Below are positions 1-11,870 of a stretch of DNA of 64,000 bases, one piece after another. The first letter of the stretch is position 1. Each line of letters begins with the position of its first letter. Source of the DNA: Carya illinoinensis (lineage: Eukaryota; Streptophyta; Magnoliopsida; Fagales; Juglandaceae); NCBI RefSeq assembly GCF_018687715.1, contig NC_056758.1:34567467-34631466 (forward strand). Direction: 5' to 3'. A program made the translations under genes and the position numbers. A model generated the notes under the pieces. The model searched no databases. It saw nothing but the letters and a program-made list of their open reading frames with translations, and was not told the DNA's origin.

Positions 1-126
1 GTATGTGACTTTCTCTTGTTTATTAGTTTGGTTTAGATGGATTTGAAGCACTTTTCAGTACATTAGACAAAAAGATATTTGTGACTTGAATGCCCGGAGA
101 TTTACTTGAAATTGTTGTTTATGCAG

Positions 127-359
127 GAGTTCATGCTTTTAAGGAGATTGCAAGGCTTGCCACTCATACTATCCTGGCTGCATGTGGTTTAGAGCACCGT
201 ATGTCTGGGTTTCACCCCTTCCGGAGCTCAGCGTGCAGCCGCACTCAACATATTCAGCATCTCCACAAGTCCAGTCTAATGCCTAATTCTTGCCGAGAAT
301 GCTTTTGTATATTTGTAAAGGATGTTGTCTGTAATGTTTCAGAAAGTGAGTTGTATTGA
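127..359 (+). CDS. possible terminal exon of an unrecognised gene (partial)
   Basis: The window opens with GTATGTG, which reads like a splice donor. A pyrimidine-containing stretch then leads to an acceptor (TTTATGCAG) ending at 126. An open frame runs from there to a TGA at 357-359 and begins VHAFKEIARLATHTILAACG. A second frame from the same acceptor closes quickly at a TAG after about 21 codons, so the true frame is not certain. I recognise no family in either reading. The later part, rich in Cys, His and Ser, reads more like 3'-untranslated sequence than protein. The call rests only on the acceptor and position; it may be no gene at all. Confidence 0.2.
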
Positions 360-1132
360 ATCAAACAGGTATGTTCTAAAACGGTTAATGCCCAATAATA
401 TTGGTATACGGATGTGTTAGGAAAAGTGAGCATTTTAAGAATTTCCTTGAGGAAAATACACCATTTTGTCTAGCTCTGTTCATTGAGTTTTGCAAAGTAT
501 AAGCAAGCTTGTATACCAATTCGCATACTGATTTTTTTATTTAAAAATAAAAAATAAAAAAATTTGAAAGAAGAAAATCTCACATCTCATAAAAATTATT
601 TTCATCTTCAATTTACATTATTTCGTTAAATATATGTTTTACATATTATTATTGGTGTGTAAATTAGTCTACGAATTTTACTTGTAAGAAGATTTTTCCA
701 TGTTGAAAATATTCATGGTGTCAACGTCATTACTTTCAGTCGCTAAAACATCAATATTTTTTCAATCCATGGTACACATCAAAATACAATTTGTCGTCTG
801 GTCTAAAAGTTGACAAACCTTGGGCTACAATTCACAAAACAGTAAAATGAACCAGACGGACATGGTGAAAGCAATTCCTTGGGCTGTTATTTCACAAAGT
901 GAAAGCAAAATTTCAGTTTTCTTCTTTTATTTGACTCCATTCAGTTGGTCATTAATTGCAAGCTTGAAAATTTGGAGATTTCCACAGTTAAAACATGTTT
1001 AGACAACCCCCAAACTTCCCAATGTTCCCATGATGTGATGATGCAAAGTTGCAAATCCTTATATTTGGAGTCTAGTGGCATCATAATACTAATCAACGAA
1101 TTTTTACAATTATGCGTATGTACTATGTTTAA
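360..1132. other. AT-rich spacer without recognisable gene
   Basis: AT-rich sequence with short homopolymer runs around 530-560. No coding pattern, terminal inverted repeat or target duplication was found. The homology shared with the second SKP1 locus begins near 1133. Confidence 0.5.
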
Positions 1133-1271
1133 GTAAAACAGACATTGGTTACAGCAGTGACACCTAGAATAGCACTTAATAACTAGAAGTCTTGCACATT
1201 GAAACAGCACCCCTTTCCTCAGCACAAAAGAACAAGAGCCACAAAAAACAGATCTGCTCAATTTAAATCTT

Positions 1272-2796
1272 TCACTCGAAGGCCCATTGGTTCTCCCTGC
1301 GAACCTCCTCTTCTTCCTCTGGTGTGAAGTCATTCTTGATGTTGAATGTCTTGCGGATTTCCTCTGGAGTTTTGCCCTTGATCATGTCAGCCACATTCTG
1401 GCATGTCAGATCCAGCAAGCTCTTGATTTTCAAATATTTTGCAGCCTACAAGAACATATTCCAAAGTGAACGGTCTTCCAACAAAATATGGTAGAAGCGT
1501 ATACGACACTAATAGAAGTTTAGTGCCTGTTAGATGCAAGAACAAATAACAGTCCCTTCAACGCCCCTTTGTTATAAATCTCTCTCGATGGACTTGGAAA
1601 AAAAAAAAAAACCATAATCTTGATGCTCTACGAGCATATTGCAGGTTCACAGAACAATGCCAAGTCATCATAAATTCATAATAACTGGGCCCCTTGAACA
1701 TAGAGAAAAACTAGATTCTATTTGGAAGAACTTCAAGGTTGAAAATTTATTCAAGATTGAAACATGACTTTCTTGTCAAAAAAGCAACAAGGCTGATAAA
1801 AGAAATATTATTGATTAGTGAAAAATCAATCCTTGAAACAATGGAGTAAAGGGTCTTGTAGGAATTCGTTACATGAACTTCAAAGTCAATCCTTTTTGCT
1901 AGTACTCGAGTAAATCCAACAATTATATAAATCATCAGCATTTCGTAATTAGCCATGGATCCAACCGCAAGTACTCGAGTAAAATATAAGCAGATAACTA
2001 GCCAGGTGAATAATTGTACAGTCAGAATACAACAATGTTATAGGATTGGGATATGAAGAGTTAACATGTGGAATGATTCATTTGAACTCACAAAAATTCC
2101 AGAAGAAAAGTGGAGATGGTAATTAGTAAAATGCCACAGTTCCTTTACAACCGAAAAATAATTATTTTGGTGGTATAAATTCTCAATTATCAAACCAGGC
2201 TCAAAATACACCAAAAAAATGGAAAAACTGAAAAGAAAAAAAAATAGATTATTATATAAGAATTAGCGTTTCTCCGTTTCTTCCAGAACACTCTCAACAC
2301 ACAAAAAAAAAAAAAAAACCTTCCTTTATGAACGAAGTCAAGACATCGAAAGGAAAACCCTAGAATAAAAACTGCTAAAAAAATCTACCAAGGACAAATA
2401 TTCAAGCGGCAGAATCAAAGCCCAAATCATAACGAACAAAAATAAAATGATCAAAAATATTGAGGGGTTTGAATTTGAAGAAAAAAGACGGACCAGGACT
2501 AGATCGAAAAGGGTGGCTTTGTCGACATTGACGAACTCGGCGTCCCAAGTCTTGAGGTCCTCCTCGTCGAGGGAAATAGCGCGGTCCTCGGCCTTCGGGG
2601 CCTCTACGTGCTTCTTGCAGTACTCGATGACCTTGGAGAGGATCTTGCTGGTCACGTTTGGGAGCGGGATGCCATTGTTGGCGCAGTCGTCCTCAATAAT
2701 GTGCTTGATCTTTTGGGACTCCAGCGCCACGGCCTCGTCCACCTCGAAGGTCTCGCCGTCGGAGCTCTTCAGCGTTATCTTCCTCCCCGACGACAT
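1272..2796 (-). CDS. SKP1-like protein, copy A (SCF ubiquitin-ligase adaptor), two exons
   Basis: Coding exons are 2494-2796 (101 codons) and 1272-1445 (57 codons plus TGA), giving 158 aa, close to the roughly 160 aa of plant SKP1/ASK proteins. The start [14 protein letters not shown] and the end [20 protein letters not shown] are family hallmarks. The N-terminal half is the POZ-like fold that binds cullin-1; the C-terminal helices bind F-box proteins in SCF E3 ligases in nucleus and cytosol. The intron (1446-2493) begins GT, ends TAG, and falls between FDLVL and AAKYLKIK, at the position used in the other copy. The ATG at 2794-2796 is chosen because it gives the family start; the frame extends upstream without a better ATG. 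Compared with copy B it carries unusual changes ([29 protein letters not shown]), so its function may be relaxed or specialised. Confidence 0.93.
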
Positions 2797-2839
2797 CGTT
2801 CTTTTCCTATATAAGTTTTTCCGAAGGATCCTAAAACGC

Positions 2840-2848
2840 AAACCCTAG
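2840..2848 (-). promoter_or_regulatory. telo-box-like motif upstream of SKP1-A
   Basis: AAACCCTAG lies about 45 bp upstream of the SKP1-A start codon. The same motif stands at the matching place in SKP1-B (26670-26678). Telo-boxes of this kind are common near the start of housekeeping plant genes. Function here is inferred from position and conservation between the copies. Confidence 0.4.
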
Positions 2849-5009
2849 GTTGTAGGACTTTATAGACGCCCGGAGCAAGGGATCGGATAACTCGTCGAGT
2901 CAGAGACAATACGATCGAAATTATAGCGAGCGGAGTAGTAAATGTGAGTACATCTTTGTATATGTAAGAGCATTGGCATTGGTTTCATCAAAATTATTTT
3001 TAAATTTTGATGAAAAGTATAAATTTTTCATAATTTTAAAATCTTCCTATCCATAATCTCATATTGGATTAGCAATTAGATTCATCAAAATAATAATATA
3101 ATATTATATTGATAATAATAATTTTTTTTTCATATTTTGCAATTAAACCTACTATATGTACATTAATAATTTAATTTGATATTTAAATTATTAATTTTCA
3201 ATTAATTTTTTTCTCAACCTAATTACCAACAAACATATTTTGCAATCATTTATATTGAACGTCATCTATATATTAGTGAGTATAATTAATTTTTTTTGGA
3301 CATATAGCTGCAACATCTTAAATATTAAATACAAATTCAGTTGATTAAAAGCTACACATCTCGTATAAAACCAGCTTCTTATAAATATAGATGTGTAAGC
3401 TACACATCTATATTTATCTTTACACATCTCTACAAATTCAGATTCTAAAACTGGTACACAATATCACCCATACATCTCGTATGGATCTAATAAAACTTAC
3501 ACAAACTATACTATTGATCTAAACTATACAGCTGCAACATTTGGAGCCAATAAAACCTACACAAATTCAGCTGCATGACATAAAAAAATACAGCGTCAAA
3601 ACAGCAGAAAATAGCCACATAACAGCATACAAAATCAGCCTAACTAAATGACACCATAAACAACTACCATCATCATTTTAATGTCCACAAACAGATCCAA
3701 CAGGTAAGTTTAAGAATACAACCTCCATTCACCAAATACTTCCAGCAAATACAAGTTGCATCACATACAAACAGATCCACAAACACTTCCAAAAACTAAA
3801 CTAACATTCAAAAAAACTAAACTAGATCATTCGGAAATTCCGAAGTATTTCCACAAACACTTCCACATACAAACAGATCCAGCAAATACAAGTTGATTCA
3901 AAAAAACCAGCTTTCAAACCAAGTCCAAAAACTAAACTAACATTCAGAAATTCCAAAGTATTTCCATTCAAAAAAATAGAAAGTCATCCATTCATAGTGG
4001 CTGCCCAGCCACATGCTTCATTATGAAGTCTTGTGGCTAAGCAGCCACTAGAAGCTGGAAATGCATAGGTCATTCGGATATACCATCTGAATCACTCATT
4101 GACTCTTCCCAAATTTTTTTCTGAACTTTACGGAAGTAGGTTTGCTGCATGGCATTCATACCAGAAAGATCCTTGTCCATCATCTCAGCATCAAACTTTC
4201 TTTTATCAAGATCCAGTTGTGCACCTCTATCGCGATCAACCTTCGTCTGTCATTCTCTTCTCTCCGCCATGAACAATCGTCTATTCTCGGTCATTGCTCC
4301 TAATGTCGTGTTGAACTCAGCATCATATGATTCTTGAGCCTTTCGCTTCCTCAAGTTTTCCTTTTCAGCCTTTTTTCCAGCAGGCCTTTCAACATGCTCA
4401 TCCACAACATCGCCCAAAACTTCACTTGACTGCTCATTGGAAGGACATTTATCATGTGGCTTTCTCCTCGTATTCAGTGTATTCATATATTGATGCCATT
4501 TGGGTTGGTGTCTCAAAAGATTCCAAGAATGGTCCATTGTGAAATTTCCTCGTTCCATCTCTTTGTATAATATTTTTGCCTTTTCAATCTGAAAAAAGTT
4601 TTAAAGAATAGTGTCAAATAATAAATCTTTGAATAAATAAACCATATTATTAAAGGAAAAGTGTACATACCTTATCTTGTTTGATTGCACCACTCGGGTG
4701 CAATGACTCTACTTGAGCTAGATATGCACAAAACTTATTTGTGCATTTCTGAATCATGGACCAACGATTAATCAATGATCCAACCGAACGGTTCATAGTC
4801 TGTGGTTTTTTATATTCGTGATAAAATTCAGAAATCCTCTCCCACATTTGAGTGGATTTCTAATCAGTTTCCCAAATGGCATCAATACTAATGTTGAGCC
4901 AACCAGAGACAAGTACATTATCCTCCTCAACAGTAAAAGAAGCTCCTCTTTGAACTTTTTTTGTTGGAGGCCTCTTTTCACCATGAAGGGGGGTTGAAGC
5001 GACCACAAC

Positions 5010-8000
5010 TGTGACGCCCCTAAATTCCGTTTGGGATTGGACGGACATTTGAAGCGTCGAGACATGCAACACAAGGTTACCTGCCCCCGTTCATGACATA
5101 TAAGATGCAATATTCCTAAGATGCATCTAACAATATGCAATATTCGCAGCGGATAAATTTTTTCTTTAGCAATACTATGCACCAAATTGAAAATATCTCA
5201 AATGCTTAAAACATACTTCATACATAAAAATCCATTGAACAACTAAGATCACAACACTAGTCCAAAATGGTTATGATCCAAAAAGTAGTAGAGATGCAAC
5301 TCAATCGTACAAGTAGTAATTTACGTTAATTACTATATCAACATTTATGTCGCACCGTCACTTAGTCAACTGTGTCTAGTTGATCAGCTCCTGATTCTCT
5401 TTCAGATCCTGTAACAAGATCTACCATTCGGGGGGAATGGTAGTTAGGACTACCAAAGTGAGATTTGATTACAAATCTCAGTAAGTTAACAAAAAACTTC
5501 CACACAAGCTAATGATGCATGGATGACAGTAAAAGCATAACTGCATAATCAAATTCATAAGTAATTAAAGCATAACTTGGAGTACAACATAGCATAATTG
5601 ACATAACTTAAATTGAAACATGAACTAAACTTGACTTGACATGAACTTGATCTGAAACTTGACTTAGCGTGAACTTGCTTTGAAACTTGAATTAACATGA
5701 AAAATACATACTCCACAGTTGTTGTGGCCCCATGTATTCTACACAAACTTGACTTAACATGAAAAATACATACTCCACAGTTGTTGTGGCCCCATGTATT
5801 CTACGTGTAAATACATACTCCACAATTGTTGTGGCCCCATTTATTCTATGGAAACTTATTCTTTAACTGCTTAAATACATACTCCACAGTTGTTGTGGCC
5901 CCATGTATTTTACGTGTCACAATTGTTGTGACCCCATACATAAGTAATCAAGATGAAACGTGACTGGAATACGAAATGACTGAAGCCCTGACGTAACATA
6001 ACGTGACTTGAACATAACTTGAAATACATGACCAACTTGAGATAGAAACATTTCGTAACATGGCATAACATATAATAGACAACATATTTAACATGACATA
6101 CTTGCAACAGTGAATATTACATGACTTGACATACATGTAATAGATGACATACTTAGCATGACGTACTTGTAAAGTACAGTAATACATGACAGAATATATT
6201 ATGTAACAGATAAAAATTGATGACAGAATAAATTCTGTATAATAGACAATTACGTGATAACTTGGCATGACATGACATATATGATAACACACATACATAC
6301 ACTGTAGTTCATTTACTTAGCACACATACACAGTAGACTGCTAGTAAGTTAAAAGCTAACTTACTTCGATCTCCGCGTTTCTTATAAAACTTCAAGTGCG
6401 ATCACGAGGAACTGTAATTAGTGATTCTAAAAGTTAGAACTAAATCACTAATAATTTGAAATATGAAAAATACTAACTTAAAGAGTAAAATTTTCATTTT
6501 ACTCTCTACATGTGGGAAAATGACCGTTTTACCCATAACTTAAGGATTTTGCATACTAATTCCAAAAGTTTTCAAAATTTACATTTCTCATGTAAATTTT
6601 GTCCTAAACTTAAATATCAACTCAGAAAAATTTAAAACAAAACACAACTATGAAGAACACACTATGGCCGAAACATCCATAGGCCATTTCCCTTTATTTT
6701 TGTTGCAATTCCTTCCAATTTCAAAACTCATGCTTAAACTAAAATTTTGCAACAAACATCTTCCAATCCTAAGTTCAAAACCATACTTAAAACATCCAAT
6801 TAGAAAAAGCTAATAATTAACACCAAACGTTTTTGTAAAAAGATCCAAACACTTGAATCACAAGTTTTAACCTTAAATCAAAACATCTCCAAGAATTTCA
6901 AAAATCAAATCTTACTTCTAACATATTCATAATATCATTCTAACATCAACCATGCTTTAAATCATCAAATTAAAGTCACCAAAATCACAAAATAACATTT
7001 GGAGTTTTTGGTTTTACACTTAGTCCAAAAACAGAAACTTTTTCTTCAACTAGTTTTGATAAATCTCTTGATCTATGAATTATAAATATATGATCTTCAA
7101 ACCAAACCATCACATGGTTTAAAAAGATGTCCTAAAACATATATAAGCTTCTAATTCAAGATCACATGGTTAGAAATTAACCAAAACATAAATTTAGCCA
7201 AGAATATCCACACTTTAGCTTATTTGAATATCTCTTTGCATAAAATTTCATATCTTTGAAACTAACATCAAATATCTTCAAAATAATAATATAACATGTA
7301 TATAAGATACTTAGGATCCTCCAATAAAATTATTAAAGTCATTAGAATAGGTTTAGACCACCAAAGAGTTAAACTTTTTCAAAACAGAAACTGTTTTTCT
7401 TCTTCCAGTTTCTAAGTTCTAAATCTAAGAAAATCTTTCATCAAAACCTTTAATCATGCAAAAATCATCAACCAATAGTCACATATACATGTTAACAATA
7501 CTCCATAAAAATTTTGGACCAATATCTATCCATTAGCTTGGTCAGAAACTCCAAACTATAACATATTCTCCAGTTTATCTCCCAGATTGACTTTTCTATA
7601 GTTTACATAATATTTTACGGACCAAATGATCTTCAAATGGGGCAAATAAGATATCCATATAAACTAGACTGAAAAAGGAACAACTTATATGAAGGAGACT
7701 TTATGATAAAACACTTACAAAAGCTTCGAAATGGGTGTGCAAAAGACCTCCTAAAAGCTGTCTAAAAGAGAGTGTTTGATATTTTTTCAATGGAAAGTGT
7801 AAATGAAGATAATTTCGTGGGGAGAGGTGGCTGGAGATACTTATGGATGAGATATGGAAGAGATGTGGCTGGAGTTGAGAGTTGAGTGTAGTTTTCTCCT
7901 ACCCAAAATATCTATAAAAGATTATCTCATAATATTCTATCCAATAATATCTACAAAAAACCAACTTAAGATATTTTTTATCTAATAATATCTATAAAAT

Positions 8001-8361
8001 CAACTCAAAATATTTTTACCCAATAATATTCATGAAAATTACCTCAAGATATTTCTTTTTATCAAATAATATCTACAGTTTTGAACAGACGTTTTGTCCG
8101 AAAATATGAAAAAATGTTATTGCGTCATAAGATTTTAAATAACCCTCCGAGTCTAATGGCACAAACCATAATATATTTTGACACTTCTAACTATCTCCAA
8201 TAATCAAAAACACACTTCTGATACCATAGTAAATAATAATACTAACTATGTAGTTAGACAAAAACCTATACGATTAATGGATTCGTGAAAACTTATGGGG
8301 TTTTCACGAGGTTCTTAAGTTAATAGAAATTTCACAATTGAATTTTTAGCGGGCTGTTACA
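5010..8361. mobile_element. solo LTR 1 (3.35 kb), probably gypsy/Tekay-like
   Basis: The element runs TGTGACGCCCC...GGGCTGTTACA and is flanked on both sides by the exact 5-bp duplication ACAAC (5005-5009 and 8362-8366). Ends are TG...CA. I see no second LTR copy and no gag or pol inside, so this is one LTR left after recombination between the two LTRs. It shares motifs with the LTR at 14431-16860 (for example a GCAGCGGATAAA block). By comparison the transcribed sense is probably the minus strand, but that is inference. Confidence 0.8.
5700..5940. repeat. short tandem repeat inside solo LTR 1
   Basis: About five spaced copies of a unit containing ACATACTCCACAGTTGTTG followed by TGGCCCCATGTATT. 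Each contains the small palindrome CCACA-GTTGT-TGTGG. Spacing is irregular (about 38-66 bp), and copies after the third are shortened. Confidence 0.7.
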
Positions 8362-10004
8362 ACAACATTAGAATGCTGTGAGAATGTTGGAGTGGTAATA
8401 GGACCTTCTCCTCCACTTTGTAAGAGAGTGGTGAAGAATGGGTCCTCATCCAACAGATTGTCCATCCTAGGAGAATTATAATTATTAAGTTGTCAGACAA
8501 AGCAGCACATACAACGCGGCACAATAAACAAGACAGTACATTTCAAGCTTTTAACATCAGCATATATAGCAGTATATGACTGCAATTGACACGAAAAAAT
8601 ATGCTAGTAAGACACAAAAATAGTAAGAAAAAACAGAACACTTTTGAGAATTTAAGTCTGAAATTCTACTTAAATCTGCTACTAAGACACAAAAATAATA
8701 CCACCTCATAGAGATTTTTGACTAATAAAAACAGAATAGTACCACCTCATAGAGATTTTTGACTCGAGCCAAACAGAACACCTCATTGAAATTCTACTTA
8801 AATATGAAAATCTACATAAATAGCAATCTTTGAAGTACATTTCAACTATAACATTTTTATTTTTTAAAGTCTAAAACAGGTTTACCATTTATTTGCATGA
8901 ATAGCAATCTCATACCAGAAAGAATCAATACTAAATGTTATAAGCACACATTAGTTGGTTTTCAAATGTTATGGATCCAGAAAATACAATACCAGAATTT
9001 GTGTACTTGCTAGAGCCAAAAGCAAGACTGAGTGCACCTTAGAAAAGACCAAAATTAATAAAACCAAAGTCAGTCATATGCATTGGAAGCCACCAAAGTT
9101 AAGTGCAATAAGATAAATATGATATTTTTATGTACTTGGTATATTGGAACTCTAAAAATGCTTAATGATTTACATATGTAGCAGAGAGGAAATAAATAGA
9201 GAGGAAATAAATACTTAATGTGTTGGTATAATGAAATTAGTACTAGGCTGTGAGATGGTTAAAATGCTTTACAAATGTAGCAGCCCTTCTACTTGCAAAA
9301 AAGAAAAAGAAAAGGCAATATTGTTAATTATTGTTAATAGCCAATATTGTTACCAGATTAATAGCCAAAAGGCATCAATACCTTGAGAGAAAATTAACCG
9401 GACCATCAATATATATTTCTTAATATAGCCACATTCTAAACTAAAATATTGCTCCTGAAATTGACCATTTGGAAAGCCAAACTAGCAGTCTGCTGCATAT
9501 CTCCATAATCTTAGATTCAACGCAGAAATATAATGAGCTAATAAATAACCTTTCCAACATTCAGATTATGTACAAACATAAACACAAATGTTATTAAAGT
9601 AGCTACAACAGGATATCTTATACCATAGAACACTTAGCCCATAAGATCCCAAACTATTTTTCTCCTTCAAAATATTTCTTTAACTAATTTAGCAAATGGA
9701 ATCACAAAAAAAAAAAAAAAAAAAAAAAACAAATAACCAACAACAACAACAATTATGGGGCTGAGCAGGGTGAAAAAGTACGGGGCATTATTGATTTGTG
9801 ATTGATTGTTTCATGGAGTTGAACTTGATTGTAAACTCCTGTTGTTTCTTTAGAAAGTAAATGATTGTTGATTGCTTCATATTGTTAATCTATTCACAAT
9901 ACATCAGAAGGACCAAAATTGTTGATTGCTTCGTATTGTTAATCTTTAGAAAGTTTGATGTTTGCAAAGCCACTTCACAGTTTGCTCAATCAAATAAACT
10001 GGGT

Positions 10005-10335
10005 CTAAAAAGCATCAAATATACCAACAATAGATATACAAATCAGAAACAAGTCACAAAATCAACCAAAAAAAACTAGGGTCCCAAATCATCAAATATA
10101 CCAACAATAAATCCATAAAATTAGAAACAAGTCAGAAAATTAACCAAAATAAACTAGAGATACAAATCATCAAATATGCCAACAATAAATCCATACAAAT
10201 AAAAAACAAGTCAGAAAATCAACCTTAAAAAACTAGGGATGCAAATAAGTTAGAAATTCATACAAATCGACCACAACAATAAATTCATACAAATCAAAAA
10301 CAAGTTAGAAAATCAACAAAAAAAAACTAGGGATT
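10005..10335. repeat. tandem repeat, about 78-bp unit, four copies
   Basis: Units with CATCAAATATACCAACAATA begin at 10013, 10090 and 10168, followed by a more diverged fourth unit. Each ends with a run like CAACCAAAAAAAACTAGGG. It lies in Element A upstream of ORF1. No coding role is visible. Confidence 0.75.
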
Positions 10336-10939
10336 TTTATCATCATCAATATATACCAGTTGCATAACAGATTAACTAAGGAGTAGGGTTGTAGGAGATT
10401 TGGAGAGGAGACGAACCTGAAGGAGAAAACTGTCGCACCAAGTGCTGAAGGAGTCACTCTGCTTCAACGTGAAGAAAAAGAGAAGAGGAAGAATCGGTAA
10501 GGAACTATCGTTTACAGAGAGAAATAGAGAAAGGGGGAGAGCAAAAAACGGGGGAGAAAAAAGAGAAGAACATTGCGTGCAACTGATTTGAGGAGAGAAA
10601 CCATTGATTTTGTTTCGATTTTGCGTGAAGGAGAAGAAGCCACAGATTCTGTGCTCGATCGATGGAACGAGAGAAAGAGAGAAAGGGGGGAAGAAAGACG
10701 CGGGGAGGGAAAGGAGAGAGAAACGAAATAAAATAAATCCGTTGTTCATTAAAACGACAATAAAATATAAGGATGAATGTCAAATAGTAGTCTTTCATAT
10801 TTGAAGGAAAAGGATCAAACACTGTAGCTCAAAACTTGAAATAAAACTTTTACCGAATCCAATGCAGCTGATTTTCATCTACCTTCACTAAACTTTAAAG
10901 ATGCATTGGCTTTTGATGAAGCCAATGCCAGTGCTCTAC

Positions 10940-11854
10940 GAGCATCAGCAATGCTTCTTCATCTTCGTTTTTATTATATGCCTTTAAAATCATCCACATT
11001 GATTTATTCATTTTTAAAATTATAAATAACTAACTACAGTCTTTATTTAAACATGAAGAACACATTTTCATTCTTTAAATAATATTTTTATTATTTTTTT
11101 CCCTCTCCATCCCAAACGGCTCTCTCTTTTCTTTCTTTTTCTCTCTTTTCTTTTTTCTCTGCTCTCTCTCTTCTCCTCTTCTTTCTCCATCTCCGAACGC
11201 CTCCATCTCTCTCCTTCTCTTTTCTCTTCTCTCTCCATCGCCGAACGCTCTTTCGGCTCTCCATCGCCGAACGCTCTCCATCCCCGAACGGCTGTCTCTT
11301 CTTCTCTTCTTCTCTCTCCATCCGAACAGCTCTCTCTTCTTCTCTTCGACACCCATTTCACCCCTCTGTCTCTCGTTGCTCTGTTTTCTCTCTTGGACGC
11401 CCACAATTTTCTGGTGGTTTCTTCATCAACGGCGGCCTCTTCTCTCGCTCACGGCTCTGCTCTTCACGGTTTTCTCTCAGTTTTGGGTTGGAGGATTTTT
11501 TTCTGATTTGGATTTTTTCTCTCGGATTTACATGCCTCTAGATGTGGGTTGGAGGATTTTTTTTTTTTTTATTTGGGTTTTTTCTGGTTATGTACTGGTG
11601 GTTGTTGTTGTGGAGCTGCCAAGGAGCTGAATGGTGCTGCTGTGGAACTGCCGTGGAGCTGCTGTGGAGTTGAATGGTGCTGCCGTATAGCTGAATATTC
11701 AGATTTTAGGAGAAAAAAAAAATTATAATAATATTTTATTATTATTTGGTCAAAAAATACATAATCCAATATAAGAATTTTTCTTCATCTTCAAAATCAA
11801 TCTTCAAAAGATATGATTTTAAAGATGAAGATACATAAACTATTACTAATGCTC
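10940..11854. mobile_element. Element B: Harbinger/Tourist-type MITE-like element (915 bp)
   Basis: Left end GAGCATCAGCAATGC; right end on the minus strand GAGCATTAGTAATAG. Flanks are TAC (10937-10939) and TAA (11855-11857). It starts directly after the TAC that ends Element A. The interior (11090-11370) is a pyrimidine-rich tract with repeated CCATCGCCGAACG-like units. There is no coding capacity; the long Arg/Glu-rich frames here come from the CT repeats. Confidence 0.65.
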
Positions 11855-11870
11855 TAACGTGGATACCTAA

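Larger units (their letters stand above)
4070..8465 (-). pseudogene. Harbinger-associated Myb/SANT-like ORF1 protein, broken
   Basis: Start ATG at 8463-8465 (MDNLLDEDPFFTTLLQ). The first exon continues to 8367, is cut by the solo LTR, and resumes at 5009 with a trihelix/Myb-like segment (SFTVEEDNVLVSGWLNISID, then MWERISEFYHEYKK and INRWSMIQKCTNKF). The exon ends after IKQDK with a GT donor at 4670-4669. The next exon begins at 4588 and carries the charged C-terminal part (KAEKENLRKRKAQESYD). This arrangement matches plant proteins often auto-named glutathione S-transferase T3-like or NAM-associated, which are ORF1 products of PIF/Harbinger elements and bind the element's DNA. Damage: the LTR insertion, a TAG just before MWERI (near 4860) and a TGA at 4250-4252. 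The last stop of the frame is at 4070-4072. Confidence 0.8.
2968..10936. mobile_element. Element A: PIF/Harbinger-type transposon carrying ORF1, interrupted by a solo LTR
   Basis: The left end starts GAGCATTGGCATTGGTTTC and the right end, read on the minus strand, starts GAGCACTGGCATTGGCTTC. They form terminal inverted repeats of about 26 bp with two mismatches, both running on into ATCAAAA. Flanks are TAA (2965-2967) and TAC (10937-10939), a one-base-diverged form of the 3-bp TAA/TTA duplication typical of Harbinger elements. Inside is a Myb/SANT-like ORF1 pseudogene on the minus strand. I see no DDE (HARBI1-like) transposase, so the element was probably mobilised in trans. Without the LTR it would be about 4.6 kb. 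AT-rich stretches at 2994-4069 and 8466-10000 hold no recognisable gene. Confidence 0.75.

Noticed and set aside
2447..2848. Plus-strand frame of 133 codons.
   Set aside because: Antisense shadow of SKP1-A exon 1. The same shadow appears at 26158-26664 opposite SKP1-B.
5700..5940. Regularly spaced short repeats that could recall a CRISPR array.
   Set aside because: Plant nuclear LTR context, irregular spacing, spacers that are themselves related, and no cas genes.
11068..11406. Arg/Glu-rich frames on the minus strand.
   Set aside because: They follow a CT-rich tract in Element B and are open in several frames; low complexity only.
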